Shown: one piece after another, positions 9,794 to 19,390 of the stretch
Layout: each line of letters starts with the position of its first letter
Position numbering within the stretch: position 1 is the stretch's first letter
Source of the DNA: Shewanella subflava
Lineage (GTDB): Bacteria > Pseudomonadota > Gammaproteobacteria > Enterobacterales > Shewanellaceae
Assembly (NCBI RefSeq): GCF_025971955.1
Contig: NZ_JAPDMX010000026.1
Coordinates: 1-64,000, forward strand
Reading direction: 5' to 3'
Length of the DNA stretch: 64,000 bases
The notes under the pieces: model-generated
What the model was told of the DNA's origin: nothing
Database searches by the model: none
What the model saw: only the letters and a program-made list of their open reading frames with translations
Position numbers and translations under genes: made by a program

Positions 9794-10894
9794 CTAACTC
9801 CTCTTTAGTCTGACGTAACCACCGGGTACCACGGCAACCCACCCTTGTAACTCAAGCTCAAGCAATTGTACTAACACCAGATCTATTGGTTTTCCACTGT
9901 GCTGAACTACAGCATCAACTGTTGTAGTCTCATATCCTACACTTTCTAACAGACTAGCTAACTGCAAAGGAAATGGCAAATTACTCATTTCGTTATCTTG
10001 TATATGGTGGCGCTGATGTAATTGTTCAAGGTGATATTGAGATAAACACCCTAACTCTTCTATTATATCGGCAGCATTCTCGACAAGCTTTGCACCATTT
10101 TTAATTAAATCATGACAGCCTTGATGAAATCCTGCCACAGTTGAGCCAGGCACTGCAAAGACTTCTCTGTTTTGCTCCATAGCCAATCTTGCAGTGATAA
10201 GAGACCCACTTTTGCGTGCAGCCTCAACAACGACAGTCCCTAAACATAATCCACTTACAATGCGATTTCGCTTAGGAAAATGTCCTGCTAGAGGGCTAAC
10301 ATTCGGCCAAAACTCACTTATCAGGCAGCCATTTTGCTGAATGTTATCATATAAAGATTGATGTCGCTTTGGATAAATCACATCAACGCCACAGCCGAGT
10401 ACAGCTAATGTCGTACCAGCATTGGCAATAACCGCTTTATGCGCTGCACCATCGATTCCGGCTGCCATACCACTGGTAATACTAAACCCTTGATTAGATA
10501 ACGCGATAGCTAAATTAGCGGCTGTATCGGCACCGTGCAAAGACATACTTCGACTCCCGACTATCGCGATAGAGGGCGGTAACAATGCATTGAGATTACC
10601 TTTAACGAACATCACAGCAGGGGGATCGTAAATTTGTTGCAGTAATGGCGGATATTGAGGATCTGATAAACAAATAAGGTGGTGGTTATCATCTTTTTCA
10701 AGCCAATCCAGTGCGCTATCGACTTTATCAAAATCGATAGCGCAAGCTTGCAAGGAACGAGATGAAAGTGGCAAGGCGCTAGGTTCAAACTGCAGTCTTT
10801 GCCTTAACTCTTCTACATCCATGTAAGTCAGTAATTGTTTAATCCGAGCGGGTCCTAGCCCAGATACAGCAGAAACAACTAACCAATCGACCAA
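9794..10894 (-). CDS. dprA: DNA-processing protein DprA
   Basis: DprA binds incoming single-stranded DNA in natural transformation and loads RecA. The 366-residue protein has an N-terminal helical region ([16 protein letters not shown]), a Rossmann-like core ([72 protein letters not shown]) and a C-terminal winged-helix-like tail. The start appears to be TTG at 10892-10894, with AAGGTGA lying inside the last codons of the upstream LysM gene about 15 nt away. That spacing is long, so the exact start is uncertain. Confidence 0.94.
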   Translation of the reverse strand: MVDWLVVSAVSGLGPARIKQLLTYMDVEELRQRLQFEPSALPLSSRSLQACAIDFDKVDSALDWLEKDDNHHLICLSDPQYPPLLQQIYDPPAVMFVKGNLNALLPPSIAIVGSRSMSLHGADTAANLAIALSNQGFSITSGMAAGIDGAAHKAVIANAGTTLAVLGCGVDVIYPKRHQSLYDNIQQNGCLISEFWPNVSPLAGHFPKRNRIVSGLCLGTVVVEAARKSGSLITARLAMEQNREVFAVPGSTVAGFHQGCHDLIKNGAKLVENAADIIEELGCLSQYHLEQLHQRHHIQDNEMSNLPFPLQLASLLESVGYETTTVDAVVQHSGKPIDLVLVQLLELELQGWVAVVPGGYVRLKRS

Positions 10895-10905
10895 ATTGTC
10901 AGTAA

Positions 10906-12012
10906 TTATTCACCTTTAAACGTTAAGTTTGCTGGAGTCACCAGTTTATCTTTTACTCTCACGGGACGATCACTCATCATAATTAACCCAAGGCTTGTTT
11001 TATCAAAAACTTTAAACACCATTAAGTTTCCATGATAAACATCAGGGACTTTAAACACTTTATCATCGGAAAAGTGAGCCACCACGTTATCATAGGATGA
11101 ACGATCGACAGCCCGCACAGGCTGACCGTTGTTATCTAATATAATCTCTTCACCGTCACGATAAATCGCAAACACATGGCCAGGTTGAACACCGTCATTC
11201 AACCCTTTATCCATATAAACCACTTCAAGTTTACCAGCTTCACGATTAGCACTAGCGGTAGCGATGACACTGGCAGGTGCATCTAAAACCGCAGCCGTTG
11301 GTACGAAGAAGGCCGACATCAAGGCCTCATCTTCAACCGGAATAACCGCATAACCTACTTTAGTTTCCCGCAGGTTGCTTAACAATTGTACTTTTGACAC
11401 CTCACCATCGGCCGTTACACGACCACTGGCCGTCAGAATAATTTCACGACCTAAAACCTCACCGGTCTCCGCATCTAAAAACTCACGACCTGGCTCATAA
11501 ATGGCCACTTTCTGCCCGACGCCCATATTGGCATTCACAAACACAATGTCGTTTAGAATATGATGCTTAGATTCACTTTCGCCACTTAATACAAAAGGTT
11601 GCGCTGTTAACCACTCTTGTTCTACAACACGATTTTGTAATAAATAAGGTTGCAGAAGGGCTAAGTCAATTGTAGGTATAGCATCACTTTTAGGCACAAT
11701 ACGCCCTTCGATACCTTTTTTAATATGTTGTTTTTTCACTAAACGAGGTTGGCCGTCAATGAACACTAATGTCAGCCTATCACCGGGATAAATTAAATGA
11801 GGATTAGCAATTTGCGGGTTAACGCCCCACAATGTTGGCCAACGCCATGGATCTTTAAGAAAATAGCCAGATATATCCCAAAGTGTGTCGCCTTTTTTAA
11901 CAACATAAGTATCGGGATGCCCCGCTTTTAAAGTTAATGTATCTGCGTTTAATCCAAAGATATTCAATGTCATAAAAGCAAGTAGTATTATCCGTTTCAT
12001 GGTGTTGTCCAT
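10906..12012 (-). CDS. Exported LysM peptidoglycan-binding protein
   Basis: The 368-residue protein has a signal peptide (MKRIILLAFMTLNIFGLNA) and one LysM domain at about residues 37-85 (YVVKKGDTLWDIS...WPTLWGVNPQI...LIYPGDRLTL), a peptidoglycan-binding fold. The remaining 280 residues are beta-rich, with a GHVFAIYRDGEE segment, and are of unknown function. The start may be 12012 or the ATG at 12000; both leave an intact signal. It is the first gene of the LysM-dprA-smg unit and is divergent from def, a common arrangement in gammaproteobacteria. Confidence 0.9.
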   Translation of the reverse strand: MDNTMKRIILLAFMTLNIFGLNADTLTLKAGHPDTYVVKKGDTLWDISGYFLKDPWRWPTLWGVNPQIANPHLIYPGDRLTLVFIDGQPRLVKKQHIKKGIEGRIVPKSDAIPTIDLALLQPYLLQNRVVEQEWLTAQPFVLSGESESKHHILNDIVFVNANMGVGQKVAIYEPGREFLDAETGEVLGREIILTASGRVTADGEVSKVQLLSNLRETKVGYAVIPVEDEALMSAFFVPTAAVLDAPASVIATASANREAGKLEVVYMDKGLNDGVQPGHVFAIYRDGEEIILDNNGQPVRAVDRSSYDNVVAHFSDDKVFKVPDVYHGNLMVFKVFDKTSLGLIMMSDRPVRVKDKLVTPANLTFKGE

Positions 12013-12138
12013 GTTATTAAGCTCTATATTTGAGCTTTTTACTGTTATTGAAGGCCCGTTAGGATTAAAATTATCCTATTTTTTACAGTCAGTATAGCTA
12101 ACAAGCTAAATATTGACAGATTTGTTAAGAGTTTATCT

Positions 12139-12648
12139 ATGTCATTATTAAATGTTTTACGTTTTCCAGATGAGCGTTTGCGCACTGTAGCCAAGCCTGT
12201 AACAGACTTTGGTCCAGCGCTACAGACACAAATTGATAACATGCTAGAAACAATGTACCACGAAAAAGGCATTGGGCTAGCAGCAACACAGGTAGATTTT
12301 CATCAGCAACTGATTGTTATGGACTTACAGGATGAAATTGAACGTCCAACTATTTTCATTAATCCAAAAATTGTGGATTCAAGTGGCGACTTTGCCAATG
12401 AAGAAGGTTGTCTCTCCGTTCCTGGGGTTTATGCCAAAGTAGACCGCGCAGAAAAAGTCACTTTACAAGCACTTGATCGCCATGGCGAAACTTTCACAGT
12501 GGAAGCCGATGAGCTGTTTGCTATTTGTATCCAACATGAAATGGACCACTTACAAGGTAAGCTTTTTGTAGATTACTTGTCGCCACTTAAGCGTCAGCGC
12601 ATTAAAACTAAGCTTGAAAAAGAAGCTCGCCTAGCTGCAAAAGAATAG
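12139..12648 (+). CDS. def: Peptide deformylase
   Basis: Def removes the formyl group from the N-terminal methionine of nascent proteins using an Fe(II)-type metal centre. All three signature motifs are present: GIGLAATQ (about residues 45-52), EGCLSVPG with the metal cysteine, and QHEMDHLQG with the HExxH metal site. The 169-residue length is typical. It starts a def-fmt-rsmB(-trkA-trkH) run with gaps of 16 bp or less. Confidence 0.98.
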   Translation: MSLLNVLRFPDERLRTVAKPVTDFGPALQTQIDNMLETMYHEKGIGLAATQVDFHQQLIVMDLQDEIERPTIFINPKIVDSSGDFANEEGCLSVPGVYAKVDRAEKVTLQALDRHGETFTVEADELFAICIQHEMDHLQGKLFVDYLSPLKRQRIKTKLEKEARLAAKE

Positions 12649-12656
12649 GATCCAAT

Positions 12657-13613
12657 TTGAAACCGTTAAATATTATTTTTGCTGGCACGCCCGATTTCGC
12701 TGCTCGCCACTTACAGGCGTTAATTGCCTCAGAGCACAATGTTTGTGCTGTTTATACTCAACCAGACAGACCGGCAGGACGTGGTAAAAAACTGACTCCT
12801 AGCCCAGTAAAACAATTAGCGGTTGAACATAATATTGCCGTTTTCCAGCCAGCATCATTACGCAATGAGGATGCCCAAGCTGAGCTTGCCGCACTCAATG
12901 CCGATATAATGGTTGTGGTGGCATATGGACTGATTTTACCGAAAGTTGTACTAGATACGCCTCGCTTAGGATGTATTAATGTCCATGGCTCAATCCTGCC
13001 TCGTTGGCGCGGTGCGGCCCCCATTCAACGTGCCTTATGGGCAGGTGACAATGAAACTGGCGTAACCATTATGCAAATGGACATTGGTTTAGATACTGGT
13101 GACATGCTACTAAAAACCGCACTTAAAATTGAAGACACAGATACATCAGCCAGTCTTTATGAAAAATTAGCACTTCAAGGACCGGATGCGCTTATTGATG
13201 CTTTAGCACAATTAAGCTTAGGCACCTTAACCGCCGAAAAACAAGATGAATCCTTAGCTAATTACGCTGAAAAACTATCAAAAGACGAAGCAAAGCTGGA
13301 CTGGAATAAACCCGCTAAACAGCTTTGGCAAGAAGTGCGTGCTTTTAACCCTTGGCCGGTAAGTTACTTCGAACACCAGCAAAGCAGCATTAAAGTATGG
13401 CAGGTACGCTACAACACCGCAGCTTGTCATGCCGCCCCAGGAACCATAACTCAGGCGGACAAAAATGGCATCGTTGTCGCCACTGCTCATGGCAGCTTAA
13501 TTATCGACACCATGCAACTACCCAACAAAAAGCCTTTAGCGGTTGCAGACATTCTTAACTCACGCGCTGACTGGTTTAGTGTTGGAACCCTATTAAGCCA
13601 AGAGGCAAATTAG
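12657..13613 (+). CDS. fmt: Methionyl-tRNA formyltransferase
   Basis: Fmt formylates initiator Met-tRNA using 10-formyltetrahydrofolate. The 318-residue protein shows [26 protein letters not shown], the folate/catalytic segment VVAYGLILP, and [20 protein letters not shown]...[17 protein letters not shown], followed by the C-terminal OB-like domain. The start codon is TTG at 12657, supported by AGGAT 5 bp upstream and by alignment to E. coli Fmt. The gene begins 8 bp after the def stop. Confidence 0.98.
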   Translation: MKPLNIIFAGTPDFAARHLQALIASEHNVCAVYTQPDRPAGRGKKLTPSPVKQLAVEHNIAVFQPASLRNEDAQAELAALNADIMVVVAYGLILPKVVLDTPRLGCINVHGSILPRWRGAAPIQRALWAGDNETGVTIMQMDIGLDTGDMLLKTALKIEDTDTSASLYEKLALQGPDALIDALAQLSLGTLTAEKQDESLANYAEKLSKDEAKLDWNKPAKQLWQEVRAFNPWPVSYFEHQQSSIKVWQVRYNTAACHAAPGTITQADKNGIVVATAHGSLIIDTMQLPNKKPLAVADILNSRADWFSVGTLLSQEAN

Positions 13614-13614
13614 C

Positions 13615-14898
13615 ATGAATGTGCGCGCATTGGCCGCCAAAGCCATTTTTGATGTATTAGAAAAAGGCGTATCTTTATCTGTTGCCTTACCAGAACAACA
13701 GCAACATCTTGATAATGGCAAAGACAAAGCCTTAATGGCAGAGATTTGCTATGGTGTCATGCGTCAACTACCTCAACTTGATAAATGCATTAGTGATTGC
13801 TTAGCCAAGCCTTTTAAGGGTAAGCAACGAATCGTTTACCAACTTTTGCTTGTGGGATGTTACCAACTTTACTTTACCCGCATTCCAGCACATGCTGCGA
13901 TTTCAGAAACAGCTGAAGCTTGCAGACAATTAAAGTTTGATGGTTTAGTCAAAGTGGTTAATGGGGTCTTGCGCAATGTTCAACGCAATAATGCGCCGCT
14001 GTCTACTGAGGCAGAAACGCTTCGTTATAACACACCTGCATGGTTTATTAAGCGATTACAACAAGCATACCCAGATCAATGGCAACACATTATTGAACAA
14101 AGCCACCAGCGCCCGCCAATGTGGTTACGCAACAATCAATTATCACAAAGCCGTGATGCCTACATTGCCATGCTGGCTGAACAAGATGTATTGGCCAGCC
14201 AAGGCCCTAGTGCTGATGCGATTTTGCTTGAAAGCCCAAAGGATGTAAATCAACTACCAGGCTTTATGCAAGGCGCCGCTTCAGTTCAAGATGGGGCAGC
14301 ACAATGGGCCGCAACCCTATTAGCCCCAGAAAATGGCGAGCTAATATTAGATGCCTGCGCAGCACCCGGTGGCAAAACCTGTCATATTTTAGAGCAAGCC
14401 TCTCAAGCCCAAATCGTTGCCGTCGATTTTGACGAAAAACGTCTTGCCAGAGTGCAACAAAACCTCGACAGATTGAATTTAAAAGCGCAAGTTATTCATG
14501 GTGATGCCGCCAACATTAGTGCTTGGTGGCAAGGTGAAAAGTTTGACCGAATTCTGTTAGATGCTCCTTGTTCTGCAACCGGTGTCATTCGTCGTCATCC
14601 TGATATCAAATGGCTACGTAAGAATAATGACATTGCCGAACTGGCTATTTTACAACAACAGATATTTGATCATTGTTGGCAGTGGTTAAAACCGGGAGGC
14701 ACGTTACTTTATGCAACGTGTTCAATCTTACCGGAAGAAAATAGTCAGCAAGTTAGCGCGTTTTTATCTCGTACACCTGACGCGCAATTAGTGCCGATTA
14801 GTCAACAACAAAATGCACAAGATATTGGCTGGCAGATTTTACCCGGCCAGAACAATATGGACGGTTTCTACTACGCTCGCTTAATAAAAGCACTGTAA
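13615..14898 (+). CDS. rsmB: 16S rRNA m5C967 methyltransferase RsmB
   Basis: RsmB (Sun/Fmu) methylates C967 of 16S rRNA using S-adenosylmethionine. The 427-residue protein has the N-terminal NusB-like RNA-binding domain (about 1-140) and a C-terminal SAM methyltransferase domain with [15 protein letters not shown], the [15 protein letters not shown] motif containing a catalytic cysteine, and [13 protein letters not shown] with the second cysteine. It begins 1 bp after the fmt stop and continues the def-fmt operon. Confidence 0.97.
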   Translation: MNVRALAAKAIFDVLEKGVSLSVALPEQQQHLDNGKDKALMAEICYGVMRQLPQLDKCISDCLAKPFKGKQRIVYQLLLVGCYQLYFTRIPAHAAISETAEACRQLKFDGLVKVVNGVLRNVQRNNAPLSTEAETLRYNTPAWFIKRLQQAYPDQWQHIIEQSHQRPPMWLRNNQLSQSRDAYIAMLAEQDVLASQGPSADAILLESPKDVNQLPGFMQGAASVQDGAAQWAATLLAPENGELILDACAAPGGKTCHILEQASQAQIVAVDFDEKRLARVQQNLDRLNLKAQVIHGDAANISAWWQGEKFDRILLDAPCSATGVIRRHPDIKWLRKNNDIAELAILQQQIFDHCWQWLKPGGTLLYATCSILPEENSQQVSAFLSRTPDAQLVPISQQQNAQDIGWQILPGQNNMDGFYYARLIKAL

Positions 14899-14914
14899 GG
14901 ATATTGGCAAGGAT

Positions 14915-16324
14915 ATGAAGATTATCATCTTGGGCGCTGGACAAGTAGGCGGCACGTTAGCTGAAAATTTAGTTGGCGAAAATAACGACATCACACTTGT
15001 TGATAGCGATCGTGCCAGACTGAGAATTTTGCAGGATAAGTTCGATTTGCGCGTTGTTGTTGGCCATGGCGCACACCCTAGTGTCCTTAAAGAAGCGGGC
15101 GCCGAAGATGCCGACATGCTAATTGCGGTAACCAACAGCGATGAATGTAACATGGCCGCCTGCCAAATTGCCTATTCATTGTTTGGCACTCCCACTAAAA
15201 TCGCCCGTATTCGTTCAGAACCTTATTTAGATTTACGCGAAAAACTGTTTATTAACTCAGAAGTTAAGTCTGGTGATACCAAGCCACGCGGTGGCTTTAT
15301 TATTGATGAATTAATTGCGCCAGAACAGTTAGTAACTGCTTACATACATCGTTTGGTCGAATACCCAGGTGCACTTCAAGTTCTTGAGTTTGCTGAAGGA
15401 AAACTTAGCTTAGTCGCTGTACGTGCTTATTACGGTGGCCCATTAGTGGGGAATGCCCTTGCCACCTTACGTGAACATATGCCTAATATCGATACTCGAG
15501 TGGCAGCGATTTTCCGCCAGGGTAAAGCCATCATGCCCCGTGGCACAACTATCATCGAAGCTGACGATGAAGTATTCTTTGTGGCCGATAGCCGCCACAT
15601 TCGCGCTGTTATGAGTGAAATGCAAAAGCTGGATAACTCGTACCGCAACATTATGATTGCTGGCGGGGGCAATATCGGTTTTGGTTTAGCCAAACGATTA
15701 CAAAAAAATCATTCGGTGAAATTGATTGAGCATCGCCAAGAGCGCGCCGAGATGTTGTCAGAGAAACTCGAAAAAACCACGGTTTTCTGTGGTGATGCAT
15801 CGGATCAAGAATTACTTAATGAAGAACATATCGACCAAACGGATGTATTTATTGCCGTAACCAACGATGATGAAGCCAATATTATGTCGGCGTTGCTGGC
15901 TAAGCGCTTAGGTGCAAAGAAGGTGATGGTACTGATCCAGCGTGAAGCCTATGTCGATATCGTGCAAGAAGCGAATATCGACATTGCCATCTCACCTCAA
16001 CAAGCCACCATTTCAGCATTGCTGACCCATATTCGCCAAGGCGATATTTGTAATGTGTATTCATTACGTCGTGGTGCAGCAGAAGCCATTGAAGCCATTG
16101 CCCATGGTGACTCCAACACCTCTAAAGTGGTCGGTAAGCAAATTGGCGACATCAAACTACCACCGGGCACAACTATCGGCGCCATTGTACGCAAAGATGA
16201 AGTATTAATGGGTCATGACAAAACCGTTATTCAGCAAGGAGATCATGTGATTCTTTTCTTAGTCAATAAGAAGTTTATCGGCGATGTTGAAAAGCTGTTT
16301 CAACCGAGCGCGTTTTTCTTTTAG
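14915..16324 (+). CDS. trkA: Trk potassium uptake regulatory protein TrkA
   Basis: TrkA is the peripheral NAD(H)-binding gating subunit of Trk K+ uptake. The 469 residues show two tandem RCK units: a Rossmann motif [11 protein letters not shown] at about residue 7 and a second [12 protein letters not shown] near residue 246, each followed by an RCK-C domain. It begins 16 bp after rsmB and is followed after 11 bp by a trkH gene, so channel and gate are co-transcribed. It is the only trkA in the window although there are two trkH genes. Confidence 0.97.
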   Translation: MKIIILGAGQVGGTLAENLVGENNDITLVDSDRARLRILQDKFDLRVVVGHGAHPSVLKEAGAEDADMLIAVTNSDECNMAACQIAYSLFGTPTKIARIRSEPYLDLREKLFINSEVKSGDTKPRGGFIIDELIAPEQLVTAYIHRLVEYPGALQVLEFAEGKLSLVAVRAYYGGPLVGNALATLREHMPNIDTRVAAIFRQGKAIMPRGTTIIEADDEVFFVADSRHIRAVMSEMQKLDNSYRNIMIAGGGNIGFGLAKRLQKNHSVKLIEHRQERAEMLSEKLEKTTVFCGDASDQELLNEEHIDQTDVFIAVTNDDEANIMSALLAKRLGAKKVMVLIQREAYVDIVQEANIDIAISPQQATISALLTHIRQGDICNVYSLRRGAAEAIEAIAHGDSNTSKVVGKQIGDIKLPPGTTIGAIVRKDEVLMGHDKTVIQQGDHVILFLVNKKFIGDVEKLFQPSAFFF

Positions 16325-16335
16325 TTCGAATATAA

Positions 16336-17778
16336 ATGATAAATTTCAAGCAACTGGTTTTTGTAATTGGCATATTCCTCGCCATCCTTACCAGTTTCAT
16401 GCTTATCCCCATGGGTTTTGCGCTAGCATATGGCGAAGAAACCATTGGCGACTTTTTGCTATCCGCTTTATTCACCGGGATTGTCGCGACCATTTGTATC
16501 CAATCGGGTCGGCAGCATGACATTCGCTTGAATATTCGCGACATGTTTGTGTTAACCAGTGCAACTTGGCTAGCGGTCAGTTTTTGTGCAGCGCTGCCCT
16601 TTACGCTGTATCACGGCATTACTTATACCGATGCGTTTTTTGAAACCATGTCAGGGATTACAACCACAGGTTCAACCGTACTGTCAGGTTTAGATAGCAT
16701 GGATCACAGCATTTTAATTTGGCGTTCTTTACTGCAATGGCTTGGCGGGATCGGCTTTATTGTGATGGCGGTGGCTGTTCTACCGTTTTTAAACGTGGGT
16801 GGCATGCGTTTATTTAGAACTGAATCATCGGATTGGAGCGATAAAGCGACCCCAAGAACTCAGCACATGGCAAAACACCTTTTCGTGCTTTACGCTGGTC
16901 TAACATTTCTGTGTGGCTTAGCTTACCACCTTGCGGGAATGAATTGGTTTGAAGCGATTAATCATGCAATGACAACCCTTTCAACTGGTGGATACTCGAC
17001 ATCTGATAGCTCAATGGCGCATTTTTCCAATGCATCACACTGGGTTGGGATAGTTTTTATGTTAGCAGGTGGTTTACCCCTTTTGATGTTTGTCCAGTCT
17101 ATTCAACAACGTAGCCTGTTGATTTGGAATAATCAGCAAGTAAAAGGTTTTCTGCTGTTTGTCGGTGTGGTGTCACTAAGTATTGCAGTGTGGTTATCTT
17201 TTCATAAAGAAATAGACTTTATTGATGCATTAAGATTATCCAGCTTTAATGTGATTTCTGTGGTCACGACCACAGGCTACGGCTTAACTGATTATCAAGC
17301 TTGGGGGGCTTTTGCTGCTACAGCTTTCTTGTTTTTAATGTTGGTCGGTAGCTGTTCAGGCTCTACATCTGGTGGGATAAAAATCTTCCGATTTCAAATT
17401 GCGATGGCGATTATGCGTCAGCAAATCAAACATCAATTCCACCCAAATGGCATTTTCAAAGAAACCTACAATGGTCATAAGGTTCATGAAGATATCGTGC
17501 GTTCACTGGTGACGTTCTTTATGCTGTTTTTCTTGGTCATATTGGGTTTATCAATGGTATTGGTATTAACCGGTTTAGATATCATGACCAGCTTTACTGG
17601 GGCGATTACCGCGGTGGCTAATGTCGGCCCGGGTTTAGGCCCGATTATTGGCCCAGCGGGTAATTTTTCTAGCCTTTCTGATGTAGCTAAATGGGCATTA
17701 GCATTAGGTATGTTATTGGGTCGATTAGAAATATTGACCGTTGCGGTCCTTTTTCACCCCCAGTTTTGGCGATACTAA
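16336..17778 (+). CDS. trkH: Trk potassium transporter membrane subunit, trkA-linked copy
   Basis: A 480-residue integral membrane protein of the TrkH/KtrB family with four repeated membrane-pore-membrane units. Selectivity-filter-like segments are TTTGSTVLSGLD, TLSTGGYSTSD, VVTTTGYGLTD and AVANVGPGLGP. The C-terminus (GMLLGRLEILTVAVLFHPQFWRY) matches the family. It is clearly divergent from the second copy at 19390-20847, which is the one resembling E. coli TrkH most closely. Co-transcription with trkA suggests this copy forms the main TrkAH complex, but TrkA could serve both. Confidence 0.93.
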   Translation: MINFKQLVFVIGIFLAILTSFMLIPMGFALAYGEETIGDFLLSALFTGIVATICIQSGRQHDIRLNIRDMFVLTSATWLAVSFCAALPFTLYHGITYTDAFFETMSGITTTGSTVLSGLDSMDHSILIWRSLLQWLGGIGFIVMAVAVLPFLNVGGMRLFRTESSDWSDKATPRTQHMAKHLFVLYAGLTFLCGLAYHLAGMNWFEAINHAMTTLSTGGYSTSDSSMAHFSNASHWVGIVFMLAGGLPLLMFVQSIQQRSLLIWNNQQVKGFLLFVGVVSLSIAVWLSFHKEIDFIDALRLSSFNVISVVTTTGYGLTDYQAWGAFAATAFLFLMLVGSCSGSTSGGIKIFRFQIAMAIMRQQIKHQFHPNGIFKETYNGHKVHEDIVRSLVTFFMLFFLVILGLSMVLVLTGLDIMTSFTGAITAVANVGPGLGPIIGPAGNFSSLSDVAKWALALGMLLGRLEILTVAVLFHPQFWRY

Positions 17779-17788
17779 CAATGTTCAT

Positions 17789-17807
17789 GGCCTATAAGCT
17801 ATAGGCC
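17789..17807. terminator. Hairpin between trkH and hemG
   Basis: GGCCTATA-AGC-TATAGGCC is a perfect 8-bp stem with a 3-base loop between the convergent ends of trkH and hemG. It has only a short T-rich tail, so termination is likely but may be inefficient. Confidence 0.5.
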
Positions 17808-17819
17808 TTCTCTGAAGTT

Positions 17820-18359
17820 CTAAGGCTTAACCAGCGTCAATATATGCTCGGCATAACGCTTTACATCGTCCCAGTCTGTGTAATCTATAATCGCTTTAGG
17901 ATCAGTTGGTCCATCAGTCATTTTCATGATCAAGCGGATCATCAAACTGTCGTACCAAGGCCAGGATGGGTAATCTACTTTACCGGCAATAATTTTGACA
18001 TCTTGCGGTTGCCAAGGTGACAAAGATAAAAACTTTTGTAAATACTTATTGTTTTCAGGAATGCGCTTTTCAGGGTTGCGAGCCACCACATTCACACAAA
18101 AAAAGCTGTTCGGTGCTTGGGTTAATTGCGTTTGATAGCGCTCAACAAATTCAAAAACAGACTTATGATAAGAGCCATATAAAACACATGCACCCAATGC
18201 TATGGCATCATATTGAGGCCAGTCAATATCACCTTTAACATCATGGATATTAACAACATCACACCCGTTGCCTGCTGCCATAATTTGCTGTGCAATAGCA
18301 CGACTAATTTGTGCAGTATGACCCCCGCGAGAATAATACAGTACCAATATTTTAGACAT
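17820..18359 (-). CDS. hemG: HemG-type protoporphyrinogen oxidase (flavodoxin-like), copy 1
   Basis: A 179-residue flavodoxin-fold protein with the N-terminal FMN phosphate loop YYSRGGHTAQIS and the HemG-specific insert region NVVARNPEKRIPENNKYLQKFL, followed by YPSWPWYDSLMIRLIMKMTDGPTD. HemG oxidises protoporphyrinogen IX to protoporphyrin IX, passing electrons to quinones at the membrane. It is less like E. coli HemG than copy 2 (for example YSRGGHT versus STVDGQT in the FMN loop). It is transcribed alone, divergent from the ArsR regulator. Whether both copies are oxidases or one has another flavodoxin role is open. Confidence 0.85.
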   Translation of the reverse strand: MSKILVLYYSRGGHTAQISRAIAQQIMAAGNGCDVVNIHDVKGDIDWPQYDAIALGACVLYGSYHKSVFEFVERYQTQLTQAPNSFFCVNVVARNPEKRIPENNKYLQKFLSLSPWQPQDVKIIAGKVDYPSWPWYDSLMIRLIMKMTDGPTDPKAIIDYTDWDDVKRYAEHILTLVKP

Positions 18360-18526
18360 GGTTTAGCCTTATTGATTTGCAAAGTGTTAGTGTGGCAAAA
18401 AATTGCCTAAGATACCGATGAAATGATCACAAATTAGAATTAGCTCATATAATTAATACTGAGAATTGAGATCTCTCTTAGGCACGAGTATCATTCCCAT
18501 ATAAATCATCGCCCAAGGAATCCATC

Positions 18527-18832
18527 ATGCAGCAAGAGATTGATGTCACGACTATGTTAGAAAATGCTGAAACGGCTGCAAAATGGCTAAAAGCCATCGC
18601 CAATCCTTATCGATTAATGATTTTATGTTTATTGTTAGACAAAGAACTGAGTGTGACTGAGCTCAACGAAACCGTGCCATTAAGTCAATCAGCGCTGTCA
18701 CAACACTTAGCCGTATTGCGTGCAGAAGATTTGGTCAATACCCGTAAAAGCTCGCAGGTGGTATTTTATACTTTGAAAAACGAGCAGGTCACTGAGGTTA
18801 TTTCGATACTACATCGGCGTTACTGTGCCTAA
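18527..18832 (+). CDS. ArsR-family regulator of the BigR/SqrR/YgaV type
   Basis: A 101-residue winged-helix repressor: an IANPYRLMILCLLL helix, HTH segment ELNETVPLSQSALSQHLAVLR, and a wing NTRKSSQVVFYTL. Two cysteines, Cys34 in MILCLLL and Cys100 in RRYCA, are 66 residues apart. These are the positions used by the persulfide- or thiol-sensing BigR/SqrR/YgaV subgroup (I recall Cys42/Cys108 for BigR); the metal-binding CxC of ArsR/SmtB is absent. E. coli YgaV has been reported to bind haem, which makes its place between two hemG genes suggestive. The target promoter is not proven; the divergent hemG at 17820-18359 is the obvious candidate. Confidence 0.85.
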   Translation: MQQEIDVTTMLENAETAAKWLKAIANPYRLMILCLLLDKELSVTELNETVPLSQSALSQHLAVLRAEDLVNTRKSSQVVFYTLKNEQVTEVISILHRRYCA

Positions 18833-18855
18833 CATTCACATCCTTACATTAGGCA
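18826..18855. terminator. Weak hairpin after the ArsR gene
   Basis: TGCCTAA (18826-18832, including the regulator's stop codon) pairs with TTAGGCA (18849-18855) across a 16-base loop, followed by TTTAC. It lies between convergent genes. The long loop and short stem make it a weak candidate. Confidence 0.3.
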
Positions 18856-18856
18856 T

Positions 18857-19390
18857 TTACTGATTGATTTGCTGCTGCAACTTGGCAGCAAACTCATCTA
18901 CTTTGTGCCAATCAGTAAACTCAAACGTGCCAGAAACATCAGTCGGGCCTTTGGTCATCCACATAATAAAGCGGATCATAAATTTATCGAAAAAGCGGTA
19001 TTTGGGATAATCAATTTTACCGGCAAACACCCCAAGTAACTGCGGTTGCCATTGTGACAAAACTAAAAATTTTTGCATATATGGGTTGGTTTTTGGGGTG
19101 TTTTTCTCAGGTTTTCTTGCCACCACATTAACCGTAAAAAAACTATTTGGCTTGCCTTCAATACTCGATTTATGGGTTGAAATAAAATCATACAATGCGG
19201 GTCTATGCTTACCATAGCGAATACTGGCACCTATGACGATCTGCTGGGCAGCATTGACATCGGCTTGACTAACCTGCGCAACATCTTGCAACGTAACAAA
19301 CTGCCCAGCCTCTTCAAGACGTTGCTTTATACGCTGACAAATTGCTAATGTTTGCCCATCAACTGTTGAATACACCATCAAAATTTGCAT
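18857..19390 (-). CDS. hemG: HemG protoporphyrinogen oxidase, E. coli-like copy 2
   Basis: A 177-residue flavodoxin-like protein closely resembling E. coli HemG: FMN loop YSTVDGQTLAI, VIGASIRYGKHRPALYDF, SVN-like VNVVARKPEKNTPKTNPYMQKFL, AGKIDYPKYRFFDKFMIRFIMWMTKGPTD and FTDWHKVDEFA. It catalyses the last oxidation to protoporphyrin IX with quinone as acceptor. The start at 19390 is chosen over a longer frame to 19477 because it begins the flavodoxin domain and because its ATG overlaps the trkH stop in a TAATG junction, implying translational coupling. The order pepQ-yigZ-trkH-hemG is the E. coli order. Confidence 0.94.
   Translation of the reverse strand: MQILMVYSTVDGQTLAICQRIKQRLEEAGQFVTLQDVAQVSQADVNAAQQIVIGASIRYGKHRPALYDFISTHKSSIEGKPNSFFTVNVVARKPEKNTPKTNPYMQKFLVLSQWQPQLLGVFAGKIDYPKYRFFDKFMIRFIMWMTKGPTDVSGTFEFTDWHKVDEFAAKLQQQINQ

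Noticed and set aside
9792..9842. Upstream extension of smg overlapping dprA
   Set aside because: The extra residues are a shadow of the dprA end; Smg homologues begin with [12 protein letters not shown].
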